Assembly (NCBI GenBank): GCA_030372965.1
Contig: JAUCQC010000174.1
Location: 1 to 51,026 of the forward strand
Source of the DNA: a bacterium
GTDB taxonomy: Bacteria > Zhuqueibacterota > QNDG01 > DTFT01
DNA length: 51,026 nt
Direction: 5' to 3'
Each line of letters starts with the position of its first letter. The first letter of the stretch is position 1. The notes beneath the pieces were generated by a model. The model had not been told where the DNA came from. It was given only the letters and a program-made list of their open reading frames with translations, and searched no databases. Positions 25,239-32,825 of this stretch are shown one piece after another. The translations under genes were made by a program, and so were the position numbers.

Positions 25239-25535
25239 ATGAGAAACGGATTGATTCTGCTCTGCCTGCTCCTCATCGCGCTCGCGGCGGGCGCGCCGCT
25301 GCTGCACGGCATTCTGGGGCTGTTGGGCGGACTGATCATCGCTCCCATCGCCGTGGTCGGGGCCCTTCTGCTCGTCGGATTCGTCCTGCTCCTGGTCTTC
25401 GGCGGAGTCGGAGTCATCGGAGCCGCGGTTCTGGGCCTCGTCGGTCTGATCCTGTTCGTGGTGCTGATCCCCCTTCTCCTGCCCCTGCTCATCATAGGCC
25501 TTCCGATCCTGCTTCTCGTGAAACTGGCAAGGTAA
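25239..25535 (+). CDS. Small hydrophobic membrane protein (98 aa)
   Basis: ATG 25239 is preceded by GGAGGG (25225-25230, spacing 8). Apart from a few N-terminal residues, the protein is almost entirely Leu, Ile, Val, Gly and Ala, with about three to four membrane segments. It includes PLLHGILGLLGGLIIAPIAV and a Pro-rich last helix (LIPLLLPLLIIGLPILLLV), and ends KLAR. No charged or catalytic residues lie in the core, so an envelope or stress-related structural role is more likely than enzymatic. Family not recognised. It stands alone ahead of a GC hairpin. Confidence 0.65.
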   Translation: MRNGLILLCLLLIALAAGAPLLHGILGLLGGLIIAPIAVVGALLLVGFVLLLVFGGVGVIGAAVLGLVGLILFVVLIPLLLPLLIIGLPILLLVKLAR

Positions 25536-25541
25536 AAACAG

Positions 25542-25565
25542 GCCGCCCGGGCCTTCCCGGGCGGC
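25542..25565 (+). terminator. GC-rich hairpin after the small membrane protein
   Basis: 10-bp perfect stem GCCGCCCGGG / CCCGGGCGGC with loop CCTT, seven bases after the stop. No T-run follows, so it may stabilise the mRNA end rather than terminate. Confidence 0.5.
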
Positions 25566-25839
25566 TCCGATTCCACTTGACAAATTCGATAATTTTCTTA
25601 ATTTTATCCATAGGAAATCCATTCTCTCGGGCTTCGCCCGGCTTTAACACTCAATCGTCGTTTCACGCACCCGCGAGCGGTCGCTCGCTGCATCCTGAAG
25701 CAGGGTGCCCTTCCCTTCGACGCATCCGCCGGATTCGGCGGAATGTTTCACGCAGACCGGACACATGACCTGGGAGGGTCTGCCCTTCAGCCATCCATCC
25801 GGCAAGAATACGTGTCTCATCTCATCAAAGGAGGGTCAC
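25566..25839. other. Intergenic region before the OmpA lipoprotein gene
   Basis: Contains an AT-rich stretch near 25576-25613 that could hold a promoter, and GCGAGCGGTCGCTCGC (25662-25679 area), a palindrome that recalls the GCTCGCTG block of the intergenic repeat at 32581. A CCGCCGGATTCGGCGG hairpin lies near 25728-25743. No gene seen. Confidence 0.5.
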
Positions 25840-26505
25840 ATGCGTAAACTCGTCATTCTGCTGCTCGTCTCGGTTCTGGCGGCCCAGTTCATGTCGTGCG
25901 CCAGCATGAGCAAAGCCACGCAGGGCACGGCCATCGGCGCGGCTGCGGGCGCGGGCATCGGCGCCGTCATCGGAAAGCAGACGGGCAACACCGCCCTGGG
26001 CGCCATTCTGGGCGCGGCTGTCGGCGGCGCGGCCGGAGCCTACATCGGCAATTACATGGACAAGCAGGCGGCTGAGATCCAGAACGACATCGAAGGCGCC
26101 AAGGTGGAGCGCGTCGGCGAAGGCATCAAGATCACGTTCAAATCCGGACTTCTGTTCAACACAGGGGAAGCCACGCTTCAGGAACAGGCCAAGGCCGACC
26201 TGACGAGGCTTTCCGCCACGCTGAACAAGTACTCGGACACGGCCGTCCTGATCGAAGGGCACACGGACGACGTGGGAAGCGATGACTTCAACATGCAGCT
26301 GTCGCAGAAACGCGCCCAGGCCGTTGCCGCCCAGCTGAGCGCAAATCAGGTGGACCCGACCCGTCTCACGCTCATGGGCTACGGGGAATCCCAGCCGGTC
26401 GTGGCCAACGACACGCCCGAGGGCCGTCAGGCCAACCGCCGCGTCGAGATCGCCATCATGGCGAATGACAAGCTGAAGAAAGCGGCAGAGGCCCAGGCGA
26501 AGTGA
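25840..26505 (+). CDS. OmpA-family outer-membrane lipoprotein with glycine-zipper domain (221 aa)
   Basis: Start at ATG 25840 behind AAAGGAGGG (25827-25835). The signal sequence ends in a lipobox-like AAQFMSC, giving lipidated C20; Phe at -3 is atypical. Residues 29-72 form a glycine-zipper repeat (GTAIGAAAGAGIGAVIG, GAILGAAVGGAAGAYIG). Residues 96-208 form an OmpA C-like peptidoglycan-binding domain: IKITFKSGLLFNTGEATL, IEGHTDDVGSDDFNMQLSQK, LMGYGESQPVVANDTPEGRQ and NRRVEI. It should tether the outer membrane to peptidoglycan. Common YiaD-type architecture, of normal length. Confidence 0.9.
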   Translation: MRKLVILLLVSVLAAQFMSCASMSKATQGTAIGAAAGAGIGAVIGKQTGNTALGAILGAAVGGAAGAYIGNYMDKQAAEIQNDIEGAKVERVGEGIKITFKSGLLFNTGEATLQEQAKADLTRLSATLNKYSDTAVLIEGHTDDVGSDDFNMQLSQKRAQAVAAQLSANQVDPTRLTLMGYGESQPVVANDTPEGRQANRRVEIAIMANDKLKKAAEAQAK

Positions 26506-26516
26506 TTTCAGCCGTT

Positions 26517-26542
26517 CCGGCGGCCCCCCGCGGGGCCGCCGG
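26517..26542 (+). terminator. GC hairpin after the OmpA lipoprotein gene
   Basis: 11-bp perfect stem CCGGCGGCCCC / GGGGCCGCCGG, loop CCGC, 11 bases after the stop. No T-run, so terminator activity is uncertain. Confidence 0.5.
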
Positions 26543-26618
26543 GTAATTGCCCCAAACCGGATTCCGCCGGAGGGTCGGCGCACTTGAAGAAACGTTTTAC
26601 CCACAAGGAGGAGGAGGC

Positions 26619-26978
26619 ATGAACAAAAATCTCGTCAAGATCATCGGTCTGGTTCAGGGAGCGGCAGGGCTTCTCGGAACGGCTTCCGCCGGAGCGTCCA
26701 GCGCCATGCAGACGGCGCAGGGCGGAGACATCTTCAACCTGCTATCCGGCGCTGCGCTCGGGTTCCTCGGCTTGAAGGGCACGGCCAGCCAGCAGAAAGT
26801 CGGCCTGCCCGCGGTCAGCGGCCTCAACGGGCTCGTCGGCCTGCTCGGCCTTCTGGGCGCCAACAACCCGCTGTCGGCCCTGCAGATGAACAACGGAACC
26901 GGCGGAAGCCTGATCAACATCGCGATTTCCGCGATCGGCTTCATCGTCTCCTTCATGAAGAACAAATCAGCCAAATAA
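26619..26978 (+). CDS. Small hydrophobic hypothetical protein (119 aa)
   Basis: ATG 26619 follows an excellent AAGGAGGAGGAGG SD. The N-terminus is basic (MNKNLVK), followed by Gly/Ala/Leu-rich amphipathic or membrane segments (IIGLVQGAAGLLGTASAGAS, LLSGAALGFLGLKG, LNGLVGLLGLLGANNPLSAL). A final hydrophobic helix IAISAIGFIVSFMKN follows. No family recognised; no cysteine, no conserved polar cluster. The composition resembles small membrane-associated envelope proteins, like the 98-residue protein upstream. Confidence 0.7.
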   Translation: MNKNLVKIIGLVQGAAGLLGTASAGASSAMQTAQGGDIFNLLSGAALGFLGLKGTASQQKVGLPAVSGLNGLVGLLGLLGANNPLSALQMNNGTGGSLINIAISAIGFIVSFMKNKSAK

Positions 26979-27017
26979 AAATAACCGCCGGCGTTTCTGC
27001 GGTTTTCCGGCGACAAG

Positions 27018-27056
27018 AAAGAGGCCCGGACCTTCGGCGTCCGGGCCTCTTCTTTT
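27018..27056. terminator. Bidirectional terminator
   Basis: 13-bp perfect stem AAGAGGCCCGGAC / GTCCGGGCCTCTT (27019-27031 / 27039-27051), loop CTTCGGC, followed by TTCTTTT. The A-rich left flank lets it also serve the convergent hydrogenase operon ending at 27088. Confidence 0.9.
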
Positions 27057-27087
27057 GTCCTTCCTCAACTCCCCGTTTCGCCGGGGA

Positions 27088-27576
27088 TCAGTCAGCCCAT
27101 GCCGAGAGCCGCCGGACCGTATCGACCACCTCGGGCGTCATCTCGCCCATGGGTTCAAGCGATCCGGGCTGTATTCCGAGCAGGAAAACATCCTTGCGGC
27201 GGGACGCGATCAGGCCCATGAGAAGGTCCATGGGGACCTGATGGGTGGACAGCGCGGGCTTGAAAAGTTCCTGCTCCCCGATGCCGAACAGTCGGAAACC
27301 TCCCGGCTTTCCGCCGAAATCCGCGGCGTCGACGAACAAAAAGGTTTCGGCCTCCGGGTCGGCCAGATGGTCCAACACGATGGTCTCCGCGGACATCTCC
27401 GTATCGAGAAAGGCCCGCCTTCCCGGGCGGGCCTTCCAGTATCTCACGATTTCGATTCCAGCGCCGTCGTCGGCCCGGTCCGGGTTCCCCAGTCCGATGA
27501 CGACCGTGCGACCGGACCGGATCAGCGCCCGTACCCGTTTCTCAGTCTCAGGGGATGTCGGCTCAGACGCGCTCAA
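27088..27576 (-). CDS. Hydrogenase maturation protease (HycI/HyaD family, about 162 aa)
   Basis: Endopeptidase that removes the C-terminal tail of the [NiFe] large subunit after nickel insertion. Family motifs: VVIGLGNPDRADDGAGI at the N-terminus, LFVDAADFGGKPG with the nickel-sensing Asp, and STHQVPMDLLM with the conserved His. The start is uncertain: the open frame extends to 27660 inside hydA, but length and motif position favour TTG 27576, which overlaps the hydA stop by 14 bases. It is the only such protease in the window, so it may also process the group 4 large subunit encoded at 19568-20728. Confidence 0.85.
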   Translation of the reverse strand: MSASEPTSPETEKRVRALIRSGRTVVIGLGNPDRADDGAGIEIVRYWKARPGRRAFLDTEMSAETIVLDHLADPEAETFLFVDAADFGGKPGGFRLFGIGEQELFKPALSTHQVPMDLLMGLIASRRKDVFLLGIQPGSLEPMGEMTPEVVDTVRRLSAWAD

Positions 27577-28855
27577 TCCGGACCATGTGCGTCGAACAGC
27601 TGATGCAGGGGTCGTACGCCCGCGCGATGATTTCGCACTGCATGCGGATCTTCTGGTCATCCGCCTTCTGCTTCAGAAGCTCCTCAACCGCGATCCGCAG
27701 GTACTTGTCGATGTCCTCGAGGCTCTGGCCGGTCGGGATGATAAGGTTCGCCTCGGCCACCAGTCCGTCCTTGAGACGGTAATTGTGGTACAGGGTGCCG
27801 CGTGGCGCCTCCACCGCGCCCACGCCTTCCCCGTCCATCCGGGACGGCTTCACCAGGGCCGGGTCCTCATCGATCTCGAGGATGGCGTCGACCAGCACCG
27901 GGATGGTCTCCAGGCACCACACCAGTTCAATGGCCTGCGCCAGGTTGTTGAACACGGGGTTCTTCAGCCAGCGCTTGTTCCAGTACTTCTCATACAGCTT
28001 CAGGGACCGGCCCTTCAGCCTGTCCCCCAGGTTGTTGAGCCGGGCGATGGCGCCCACGGTGTAGGGCTTGCCCTGGTAGAGGCAGTGCTTGGCCGCGGAA
28101 TGGGGCGAGAAGAGTTCGTTGGTCAGGCTGCGGTATTCCTCGACGGGGACCGTCTTGCCGTCCGAGATCCTGATCTGATCGCCCATCACCCCGAACTCGC
28201 CATCCCCGGGCTCACAGCACATGAACACTGTTTCCTTCTCGAAATACGAGGGGATGTCGATTCCGCCGACGAGCTGGACGCCGAGTTCCGCGAACTCAAT
28301 CTGCTCCTGGGCCTCCTTCTTGAGCTCGAGCAGGGTCGTCCTGTCGAGGTAACGGCCGAACCCGCCGATGGTCGGATTTTCGCCGTGGATCATGCGGCCG
28401 CTGGTCAGGCGCATGATCTTGTTCCCGTACTTCTTCAGCGCCAGGGCCTTGAGCACCTCGTTGCCGTATTTTCCGGCCATGGCGATGGCCGAGGGGAACC
28501 CCAGAAAATCCGGCAGCGCCAGCACGAACACGTGCAGGGAATTGCTCTCGACGAATTCGCCCATGTGCATCAGGGTGCGCATCAGCTGGGCCTTGGGCGG
28601 CAGTTTCGTGATGCCGAGCGCCTTCTCGAGGCCGCGCAGGGCCGCGTACCGGTGCGAGAGCGTGCAGATCGCGCAGATCCGGCAGGCGATGGACACGTCC
28701 TCCTCCGGCGTCTTGCCGACGACCAGGGTTTCGACCAGCCGGGTGCCTTCCAGAACGTTGAAACTCACTTCCTTGATCTTGTCCCCGTCGATGCGGACGG
28801 TGATGCCGCCGTCGCCCTCCACCCGGGCCAGTGGTTCCACCAGGATTTCACGCAT
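27563..28855 (-). CDS. hydA: Group 3 [NiFe] hydrogenase large (alpha) subunit (430 aa)
   Basis: Catalytic subunit of a soluble, bidirectional, cofactor-coupled hydrogenase. The L1 motif is RICAICTLSH (C61, C64) with the group 3 style ARVEGDGGITV N-terminus. The L2 motif is DPCISCSTH (C417, C420, H423), followed by only MVRIERV, the peptide removed on maturation. Length is as in HydA/MvhA-type subunits. ATG 28855 lies three bases after the stop of the small-subunit gene. Together with hydB, hydG and hydD this is the four-subunit sulfhydrogenase (group 3b-like) set, expected to couple H2 to NAD(P)H and possibly to sulfur reduction; the substrate is inferred from family only. Confidence 0.92.
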   Translation of the reverse strand: MREILVEPLARVEGDGGITVRIDGDKIKEVSFNVLEGTRLVETLVVGKTPEEDVSIACRICAICTLSHRYAALRGLEKALGITKLPPKAQLMRTLMHMGEFVESNSLHVFVLALPDFLGFPSAIAMAGKYGNEVLKALALKKYGNKIMRLTSGRMIHGENPTIGGFGRYLDRTTLLELKKEAQEQIEFAELGVQLVGGIDIPSYFEKETVFMCCEPGDGEFGVMGDQIRISDGKTVPVEEYRSLTNELFSPHSAAKHCLYQGKPYTVGAIARLNNLGDRLKGRSLKLYEKYWNKRWLKNPVFNNLAQAIELVWCLETIPVLVDAILEIDEDPALVKPSRMDGEGVGAVEAPRGTLYHNYRLKDGLVAEANLIIPTGQSLEDIDKYLRIAVEELLKQKADDQKIRMQCEIIARAYDPCISCSTHMVRIERV

Positions 28856-28858
28856 GGT

Positions 28859-29632
28859 CTAAGCTCCCAAGAGTTTTTTGACGGATTCGGGAATGCCCGC
28901 GCCCGCGTGCATGCCCATCCGGTTCTGGATGGCTTCAAGCGAATATCCCTTCTCCTTGAGGAGGGCGATGTGGGAATCGGCGTTCCCCTCCTTCACGGGA
29001 CCCCAGCAGCCCAGGCAGGGCAGGTTGTGCGACGGGCAGACGGCCTGGCACCCGCCCGCCGTGACCGGCCCGACGCAGAAGATGCCCTTCAGCAGGAGGC
29101 ACTCGTTTTCTTTCCAACGGCATTCCGCGCAGACGGGGTAATCGGGCATGGCCGGTGTCTGGCCGCGCAGCAGCTGGCCGAAAACGTAGAAGAACTGGTC
29201 CGCGTCGATGGGGCAGCCGGGCAGGCTGAAATCCACCTTGACCACCTCGCCCACCGGAAGCGAGGGCGTGGGCGTGCGGACGTCCAGCTTGTTGTTGCCG
29301 TACACCTTCTTGAACCGTTCCTCCCATGAGGGCTTCACGTGCATGCTCTGGATGCCGCCGTACACCGCGCACGAGCCGATGGCCACGAGCATCCTGGACC
29401 GCTCGCGGATATGCTTGACGTGCTCCGCCTGTTCGCGGTTGGCGATGGACCCCTCGATGAACGCGATGTCGAGCGCCGATTCGTCGTTGTCGCTCTTGGC
29501 GAGGGAGAACGATTTGATGTTCGCCGCGCCGAAAAAGTCGAGCAGTTTGTCCTCGCTGTGCACGATGACGAGCTGGTCGCCGTTGCAGCCGGTGAACCCG
29601 TAAAGGCCGATGTCCAGTTTCTTGCGTTCCAA
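28859..29632 (-). CDS. hydD: Group 3 [NiFe] hydrogenase small (delta) subunit (257 aa)
   Basis: Electron-transfer subunit with three predicted Fe-S clusters. Proximal cluster ligands: GFTGCNGDQL, AIGSCAVYGGI and LPGCPIDADQF. The C-terminal half adds CAECRWKENEC, CVGPVTAGGCQAVCPSH and PCLGCWGP for two more clusters. No Tat signal, consistent with a cytoplasmic enzyme. The start is TTG 29632, chosen because AGGAGAG lies eight bases upstream and just after the hydG stop; the frame extends back to 29977 but there reads out of frame through hydG. Confidence 0.88.
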   Translation of the reverse strand: MERKKLDIGLYGFTGCNGDQLVIVHSEDKLLDFFGAANIKSFSLAKSDNDESALDIAFIEGSIANREQAEHVKHIRERSRMLVAIGSCAVYGGIQSMHVKPSWEERFKKVYGNNKLDVRTPTPSLPVGEVVKVDFSLPGCPIDADQFFYVFGQLLRGQTPAMPDYPVCAECRWKENECLLLKGIFCVGPVTAGGCQAVCPSHNLPCLGCWGPVKEGNADSHIALLKEKGYSLEAIQNRMGMHAGAGIPESVKKLLGA

Positions 29633-29649
29633 GACCGTCTCTCCTGCGG

Positions 29650-30504
29650 TTAGATGAGACCCTTCATGTGGATCACGTCCCAGTACGAGAATGTGGGGCC
29701 CTCGAGGCAGGTGTAGATGTAGCCGCCGATGATGCAGTGGCCGCACTTGCCGATGCCGCACTTCATGCGGCGCTCGAGAGACATGAGAATCTGGTGCTTG
29801 GGGATGTTGAGCTTGAGCGCCTCCGCGACGATGAACTTGTACATGACCGGGGGGCCGACCACGACGAGGTTCGTTTCCTTCGGATCGAGCCCGGTGAGGT
29901 GCTTGAAGAGAACGGTCGGGAGGCCGACGTGCCCGGGCCACTTGCCCGTGTCGTCCTTGTCGACGGTCAGCAGGCACTGGATGTCATCGCGCTCCATGAG
30001 GCTCAGGAATTCCTTGCGGAACAGCATGTCGGCCGGGGTTCGCGCGCCGTAGATGAGCGCGAGGTGGGCGAACCGGTCCCGGTTGTCGAGCGCGTACTGC
30101 AGGAGGGACCGCAGGGGGATGGCGCCGAGGCCGCCCATCACGATGACGAGGTTCTTGCCCTCCATTTTCCCGATGGGAAATCCGGTCCCGTAGGGGCCGC
30201 GCACCCCGAGCACGCTGTTCTCCTTGAGCTTGAAGATCTCGTCCGTGATGCGGCCCACGCGGCGGATGCCGAATTCGATCAGTCCCGGCCGGGACGGGGT
30301 CGAGGAGATGGAGAACGGCGCCTCCCCCATTCCCGGGATGGACACCATCATGAACTGGCCGGGCGCGTACTGGAGGGACAGCGCCCGGTCCATGTCCACC
30401 GCCCGCACCTGAAAGAAGTGCACGTCGTCTGTGAGCGGGTACCGCCGGATGAGCCGGTACGGTTCGGGCAGGTAGGGGTTCTTAATTTCAACCGCCGCGC
30501 TCAT
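29650..30504 (-). CDS. hydG: Hydrogenase gamma subunit, FAD/NAD(P)H-binding with [2Fe-2S] (284 aa)
   Basis: Flavoprotein module that links the hydrogenase to NAD(P)H. FAD-binding block: APGQFMMVSIPG, then EAPFSISSTPS. Nucleotide-binding GGLGAIPLRSLL. C-terminal cluster motif CGIGKCGHC ... YTCLEGP. ATG 30504 overlaps the hydB stop as ATGA; the frame continues open far upstream only as a shadow of hydB. A full-length paralogue of the truncated-looking flavoprotein at 22978-23718. Confidence 0.9.
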   Translation of the reverse strand: MSAAVEIKNPYLPEPYRLIRRYPLTDDVHFFQVRAVDMDRALSLQYAPGQFMMVSIPGMGEAPFSISSTPSRPGLIEFGIRRVGRITDEIFKLKENSVLGVRGPYGTGFPIGKMEGKNLVIVMGGLGAIPLRSLLQYALDNRDRFAHLALIYGARTPADMLFRKEFLSLMERDDIQCLLTVDKDDTGKWPGHVGLPTVLFKHLTGLDPKETNLVVVGPPVMYKFIVAEALKLNIPKHQILMSLERRMKCGIGKCGHCIIGGYIYTCLEGPTFSYWDVIHMKGLI

Positions 30505-31526
30505 GAGCGCACCTCCTCGCCTTGCAGTTTTTTGACCATGGTGAAGATGTCGATGTCCACCGGGCACGTGGCGATGCAGCGGCCGCATCCCGTGCAGGCC
30601 GGCTTTCCGAACTTGCCGACGAAGGACTGCAGTTTGTGGGTGAACCGGAGCTTCAGCCGCTCGGCCCGGGCCTCGCGGAAGTTGTGGCCGCCGGCGACCA
30701 GGGAATACTCGCGGAACATGCAGGAGTCCCACTGCCGCATCCGTTCGCCCGAGGGTTTGCCGAGATCGGTTTCGTCGTTGACGTTGTAGCAGGGGCACGT
30801 CGGGCAGACGATCGTGCAGGCGCCGCACGACAGGCACTTCTTCCCCTCCTGCTCCCAGACCGGGCTGTCGGCGCTCAGTTCCACGATGTCGGGCATGCCG
30901 GTCAGGTCGATCTGATGCTTGAACTGTTCGGACCGGTGCTTCTGGAACTGGATGTACTTCTTCAGGTCCTCGTGCCCCACGTTCGTGTCGATGAGCTTCG
31001 GGCATTCGCGCACCATGTCGTCCCCGAGGCTCGACCCCACCCAGACCAGGTAGAAATCGCCCAGGTCGCTGAGGAACAGGTCGAATCCCTCGGTGACCGT
31101 CTCGTTGTCCGTCGCGTTGCAGAAGCACTTGTCGTCCGGAATGCAGGAATGGCCGATGATGGCGGTGCGGTTCCGGCGCTCGTAATAGTAGGGGTCCTTG
31201 TACTCCTTGGCGAAAAACTCGTCCATGATGCACAGGGCCTTGATGTCGCAGGCGTGGAGCCCGAAAATCACGCGCTTCGGGATGGCGGACAGGGTGTCCC
31301 GGTAGCCGTTCACGTCATACCGGAACATGCTGAATTTCGGCGGAAACAGCAGTTTCTTGAAGGGCAGGGTCGTGCGCAGGGCCGTGAGGTCGATGTCCTT
31401 GATGTCCTCGATCGACTCCAGAACGTGCCGTCCGTTCCGCTTTACGGGTCCCCAGAGTTCCCCCCACCCGCCGACGCAGGTCAGAAAGCCCTTCAGGTGG
31501 CTCTTCTTCAGCTTGACCGCTCTCAT
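30501..31526 (-). CDS. hydB: Hydrogenase beta subunit, [4Fe-4S] dicluster protein (341 aa)
   Basis: Electron-transfer subunit of group 3 sulfhydrogenase-type enzymes. The N-terminal domain has the HACDIKALCIMDEFF and HSCIPDDKCFC cysteine blocks. The C-terminal ferredoxin part has CLSCGACTIVCPTCPC and CTGCGRCIATCPVDID. ATG 31526 is chosen over an in-frame TTG at 31538 because GGAG lies six bases upstream of it. It sits 143 bases after rex and heads the structural genes; the gap contains an AT-rich patch (near 31622-31632) that might hold a second promoter. Confidence 0.88.
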   Translation of the reverse strand: MRAVKLKKSHLKGFLTCVGGWGELWGPVKRNGRHVLESIEDIKDIDLTALRTTLPFKKLLFPPKFSMFRYDVNGYRDTLSAIPKRVIFGLHACDIKALCIMDEFFAKEYKDPYYYERRNRTAIIGHSCIPDDKCFCNATDNETVTEGFDLFLSDLGDFYLVWVGSSLGDDMVRECPKLIDTNVGHEDLKKYIQFQKHRSEQFKHQIDLTGMPDIVELSADSPVWEQEGKKCLSCGACTIVCPTCPCYNVNDETDLGKPSGERMRQWDSCMFREYSLVAGGHNFREARAERLKLRFTHKLQSFVGKFGKPACTGCGRCIATCPVDIDIFTMVKKLQGEEVRS

Positions 31527-31669
31527 CCCGTTCTCCAATCAATCGGGCTGTCAGACGCCCGTGTTTGTCCGTGCAATCCGCTCGATCCGCTTCCGTGGGC
31601 TTCTGACCGCACCAGCGGGTTCAAAATATATCCGGCCGCGCCGGCCCGGATCGACACCGGCGGCGTCTT

Positions 31670-32302
31670 TTATTTCCCCTTGATCTGTTTCGCCAGCGTG
31701 TTCACGAAATAGATGACGTTCTCCAGTTCATTCTGCAGGTTGACGTTGTTGACGACGACGCCCTCCTCCGCCCGCAGGACGATCGGCGCGAAATTGAGGA
31801 TGCCCCGGATTCCGGCCGCGACCAGCGTGTCGCACACGGCCTGGGCCGCGGCGTCCGGAACGGCGATGATGCCGATGGTCACGCGCTGTTCCCGGATGAA
31901 ATCCTGCATCTCATCGGCAGGCAGAACGGGCACTTTAAGCTTCCGGTTGATCTTCGCCGGGTCGAGATCGAAGCCCGCGACGATCCGGATGCCTTCATCC
32001 TCGAATCCCCGGTATTTGAGCAGGGCGGTGCCGATATTGCCGATGCCGACGACGATGACGGGCTGAACGCGGTCCTTGCCCAGAAGCGACTGGAGCTTCT
32101 CGATTAAGATGTCGGTCTGATAGCCGCCCTTCTTGTTGCCGGAGATGCCGAAAAGGGAGAAATCCTTCCGGACCTGGGCGGAGGTGGCGCCGACGGCTTC
32201 GGCCAGAGTGTCCGAAAACACCTTGACAAAGCCGAGTTCATGGAACCGGAGAAGAGCCGTCCGGTAACTGGACAGCCGCGCGACCACCTTCTTGTTTACC
32301 AT
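31670..32302 (-). CDS. rex: Redox-sensing transcriptional repressor Rex (210 aa)
   Basis: Winged-helix N-terminus (RLSSYRTALLRFHELG, then AEAVGATSAQVRKDFSLFG, the recognition region) and a Rossmann NAD(H)-binding domain with VVGIGNIGTALL. The C-terminal swapped helix ends NVIYFVNTLAKQIKG. Normal length for Rex. It releases DNA when NADH rises and represses fermentative and hydrogenase genes in known bacteria. It is the first gene of the hydABGD operon and has a near-consensus Rex box about 70 bases upstream, so it probably controls both itself and the hydrogenase. No clear SD before ATG 32302. Confidence 0.95.
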   Translation of the reverse strand: MVNKKVVARLSSYRTALLRFHELGFVKVFSDTLAEAVGATSAQVRKDFSLFGISGNKKGGYQTDILIEKLQSLLGKDRVQPVIVVGIGNIGTALLKYRGFEDEGIRIVAGFDLDPAKINRKLKVPVLPADEMQDFIREQRVTIGIIAVPDAAAQAVCDTLVAAGIRGILNFAPIVLRAEEGVVVNNVNLQNELENVIYFVNTLAKQIKGK

Positions 32303-32336
32303 AGTAATGAGAGACCGATCATGTCAGAATTCAAAA

Positions 32337-32365
32337 AATGTAAGGATTTCAGGAAATAAAGTCAA
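32337..32365 (-). promoter_or_regulatory. Predicted promoter of the rex-hydrogenase operon
   Basis: Minus-strand -35 TTGACT (complement of 32360-32365), 17-base spacer, -10 TACATT (complement of 32337-32342). It lies 35-63 bases before the rex start codon and next to the Rex box. Confidence 0.55.
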
Positions 32366-32371
32366 GGATTA

Positions 32372-32389
32372 TTGTGATAAATTTCACTA
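32372..32389. promoter_or_regulatory. rex box: Predicted Rex operator
   Basis: TTGTGATAAATTTCACTA, an 18-bp near-palindrome matching the known Rex consensus TTGTGAANNNNTTCACAA at all but two specified positions. It lies seven bases upstream of the predicted -35, where bound Rex could block RNA polymerase. Confidence 0.75.
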
Positions 32390-32580
32390 AAAACCGGAAT
32401 CCATCCCCCTTCCCGCCGGGTTGCCCCCAGCCCACGGCTTCAGTTTTGGGAACATCCATTGAAATCCTTTCGAGGACTTCCCGGCAAATCCCGGATGACA
32501 CCGCCGGATCTCGAACATTGAAGCTCCCCGCGGCCCCGCTGCGCGGGATCAAGCGATTATATTTATGAATTATTGAAAAC

Positions 32581-32735
32581 AAGCCGCGGGCCTTCAATAG
32601 TGTAAATAATCATATAACTTGGTCCGGCGAAGCCGGGGAATCTTCTATCTGTAGAGAAGAAATCATTTTTTTATTCGCTCGCTTACCCCGCCGCAAGCGG
32701 CGGGGAATGCGCTCGCTGACAGATTCAGATCAATC
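32581..32735 (+). repeat. Complex intergenic repeat, copy A
   Basis: Modules in order: AGCCGCGGGCCTTCAA (32582-32597), an AT-rich spacer, CTTGGTCCGGCGAAGCCGGG, TCTTCTATCTGTAGAGA (32641-32657), an AT-rich run, and TTCGCTCGCTT. Then come a perfect hairpin CCCCGCCGC/GCGGCGGGG (32686-32694 / 32697-32705) and GAATGCGCTCGCTGACAG. Copy B (33231-33420) carries the same modules, mostly inverted, on the other side of the HU gene. Copies C (35764) and D (48176) are partial. Confidence 0.75.
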
Positions 32736-32771
32736 AAAACATTCAGTTACCATCCGAATCCGGGCAAAAAG

Positions 32772-32803
32772 AAAGCCCCCCGGTTTTCGCGCCGGAGGGC
32801 TTT
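32772..32803 (-). terminator. Terminator of the HU gene
   Basis: 12-bp stem AAAGCCCCCCGG / CCGGAGGGCTTT (one wobble position) with loop TTTTCGCG. On the minus strand the stem is followed by TTTCTTTTT. Confidence 0.85.
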
Positions 32804-32825
32804 TTTCAATCTCAAGAATGGCAGT

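Larger units (their letters stand above)
32303..32825. other. Intergenic region between rex and HU (523 bp)
   Basis: Contains the rex promoter and operator, a GC hairpin-like block near 32528-32550, repeat copy A (32581-32735) and the HU terminator (32772-32803), each listed separately. Short open frames here (for example 32349-32597) run across repeats and lack ribosome-binding sites; I see no gene. Confidence 0.6.

Noticed and set aside
27245-29329. 694-codon open frame on the plus strand, opposite the hydA and hydD genes
   Set aside because: It mirrors strongly supported [NiFe] subunits codon by codon on the other strand, has no ribosome-binding site or domain, and is a GC-bias shadow. 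The same holds for long antisense frames at 17316-18623, 21222-22913, 38899-40230, 40517-42001 and 42103-44073.
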